This document shows positions 14,781 through 15,476 of a stretch of DNA of 15,476 nt, piece after piece; the first letter of the stretch is position 1; each line of letters opens with the position of its first letter. Origin of the DNA: CAZNXE01 sp964576465 (GTDB lineage: Bacteria > Planctomycetota > Planctomycetia > Pirellulales > JAEUIK01); NCBI GenBank assembly GCA_964576465.1, contig CAZNXE010000122.1, positions 1-15,476 on the forward strand. The letters are read 5' to 3'. The position numbers and the translations under genes are program-made. The notes below the pieces were generated by a model. The model did not search any database and was not told where the DNA came from. It saw only the letters and a list, made by a program, of their open reading frames with translations.

Positions 14781-14854
14781 CTGTAGGGAACGCCCTCTGT
14801 GGCGTTCCGTGCGTAACAGCCAGTCCGGAACGCCACGCAGCGCGTTCCCTACAG
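14781..14854. repeat. Inverted palindrome doublet between convergent genes
   Basis: The outer arms CTGTAGGGAACGC and GCGTTCCCTACAG are exact inverses. Inside, each half forms its own hairpin: GGAACGCC-CTCTGT-GGCGTTCC (14787-14808) and GGAACGC...GCGTTCC (14827-14848). This is a REP pair in BIME-like layout. It sits between the CBS gene stop and the enolase-like gene stop and could end both transcripts, though there is no T-tract. Confidence 0.75.
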
Positions 14855-14877
14855 AAGTTGGGACTCTTCATGCTGGC

Positions 14878-15476
14878 CTAGCTCACTTGGTATCGCTCGA
14901 TCTTCGCGCGATCGACATCGATGCCGAGGCCGGCTGTTTGTGGAACGATGATCATTCCGTCGACCAAGGTTAGCGGCTCGCTAAGCACATCGTCGGCCAA
15001 CTGGGGGTATACACTCTCGTTGGCGCTGGCGAAGCTTGGCGTTGCCGCGGCAAGTTGCGCGAGGGCCGCCGTGGCGATGCCCAGTGCCGGTCGACCTCCA
15101 AGAGAAACCGGCAAGCCCGCGGCTTCGCAAATGACCGCACAGCGCCGGGCCTGGGCCAAACCGCCCACTTGTTCGAGATCGATCACGGCATGCATCGCGG
15201 CCCCGCTACGAATCAGCGCCATCAATGCCCCGGGGCTATCGAGACCGGCTGAGACCGCCACGGGCAGCGACATCTGTCTTCGCAGTCGGGCCACTTGATC
15301 GAACTGGGACGTGTCGAGCGGATCGAGCACGAATTGGAGGTTCTCGGGTTTGATGCTCGCGTCCAATTCTCGAGCAGCATCGATGTCGTAACGACCGTCA
15401 ACATCTAGCCGCAACTCGGTGCGTTCGCCGGCGGCCTCTCGTACGGCAGCCATGGTTTCGATGTCGGCATCAGGTC
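14878..15476 (-). CDS. Enolase-superfamily (mandelate racemase/MLE-like) protein, C-terminal part
   Basis: The coding frame runs off the right window edge, so only about the last 199 residues are visible. They form the C-terminal part of the enolase-superfamily barrel: DIETMAAVREAAG, then LRLDVDGRYD, the ENLQFVLDPL strand, LPVAVSAGLDSPGAL, VIDLEQVGGLAQARRCAVIC and LPVSLGG. A start at ATG 15453 is unlikely, since family-like sequence (PDADIET) continues upstream in frame. Family members are dehydratases, epimerases or o-succinylbenzoate synthases using Mg2+. Here the second ligand motif (usually ExP) is LDP, the third (usually DE) is SA or GL, and the C-terminal Lys position is Glu. It may be a divergent or non-catalytic relative. 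Convergent with the CBS gene. Confidence 0.78.
   Translation of the reverse strand, partial: PDADIETMAAVREAAGERTELRLDVDGRYDIDAARELDASIKPENLQFVLDPLDTSQFDQVARLRRQMSLPVAVSAGLDSPGALMALIRSGAAMHAVIDLEQVGGLAQARRCAVICEAAGLPVSLGGRPALGIATAALAQLAAATPSFASANESVYPQLADDVLSEPLTLVDGMIIVPQTAGLGIDVDRAKIERYQVS

Overview
The window looks like a chromosomal segment of a planctomycete, most likely of the Pirellulales type. The evidence is the company of genes: a DUF1559 prepilin-like protein, a tandem DUF1080 (3-keto-disaccharide hydrolase) protein, a second large prepilin-like protein, and lineage-typical orphan lipoproteins, with moderately high GC and loosely spaced genes separated by many palindromic repeats. 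No rRNA, tRNA or CRISPR array was seen.

Layout. 108-2017 (+): a secreted zinc metalloprotease and a small TPR protein. 2026-4653 (-): N-acetylglucosamine-6-phosphate deacetylase (nagA), an orphan lipoprotein and a DUF2752 membrane protein, facing the TPR gene tail to tail. 4786-5980: a REP-associated tyrosine transposase (RAYT) between two direct copies of a ~250-bp palindrome-ended element. 6086-10571: two divergently transcribed prepilin-like genes separated by a 1.2-kb gene-free tract packed with at least four repeat families. 10914-13989 (+): a carbohydrate-flavoured cluster with a glucose-dehydrogenase-like zinc MDR enzyme, a lone GH2-type jelly-roll protein and a two-domain secreted DUF1080 protein. 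14297-14740 (+): a CBS-pair protein with its own promoter candidate. 14878 to the window end (-): the C-terminal part of an enolase-superfamily protein whose usual active-site residues look replaced.

How it fits together. There is no single operon. The metabolic genes suggest amino-sugar and glycan use: nagA, the DUF1080 protein, the GH2-like protein and the MDR dehydrogenase. The most striking signal is the repeat content. Four copies of a ~250-bp non-autonomous element occur; each begins and ends with the same two-hairpin REP module in inverted orientation, and the spacer is nearly the same in copies 1 and 2 but strongly diverged in copies 3 and 4. The RAYT is the obvious candidate to have mobilised them. 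Copy 3 ends about 40 bp before the second prepilin, whose only plausible start codons lie in repeat-like sequence. A second inverted-repeat element (12063-12211), a palindrome doublet between convergent genes (14781-14854) and a 50-bp direct repeat (7668, 7789) add to this.
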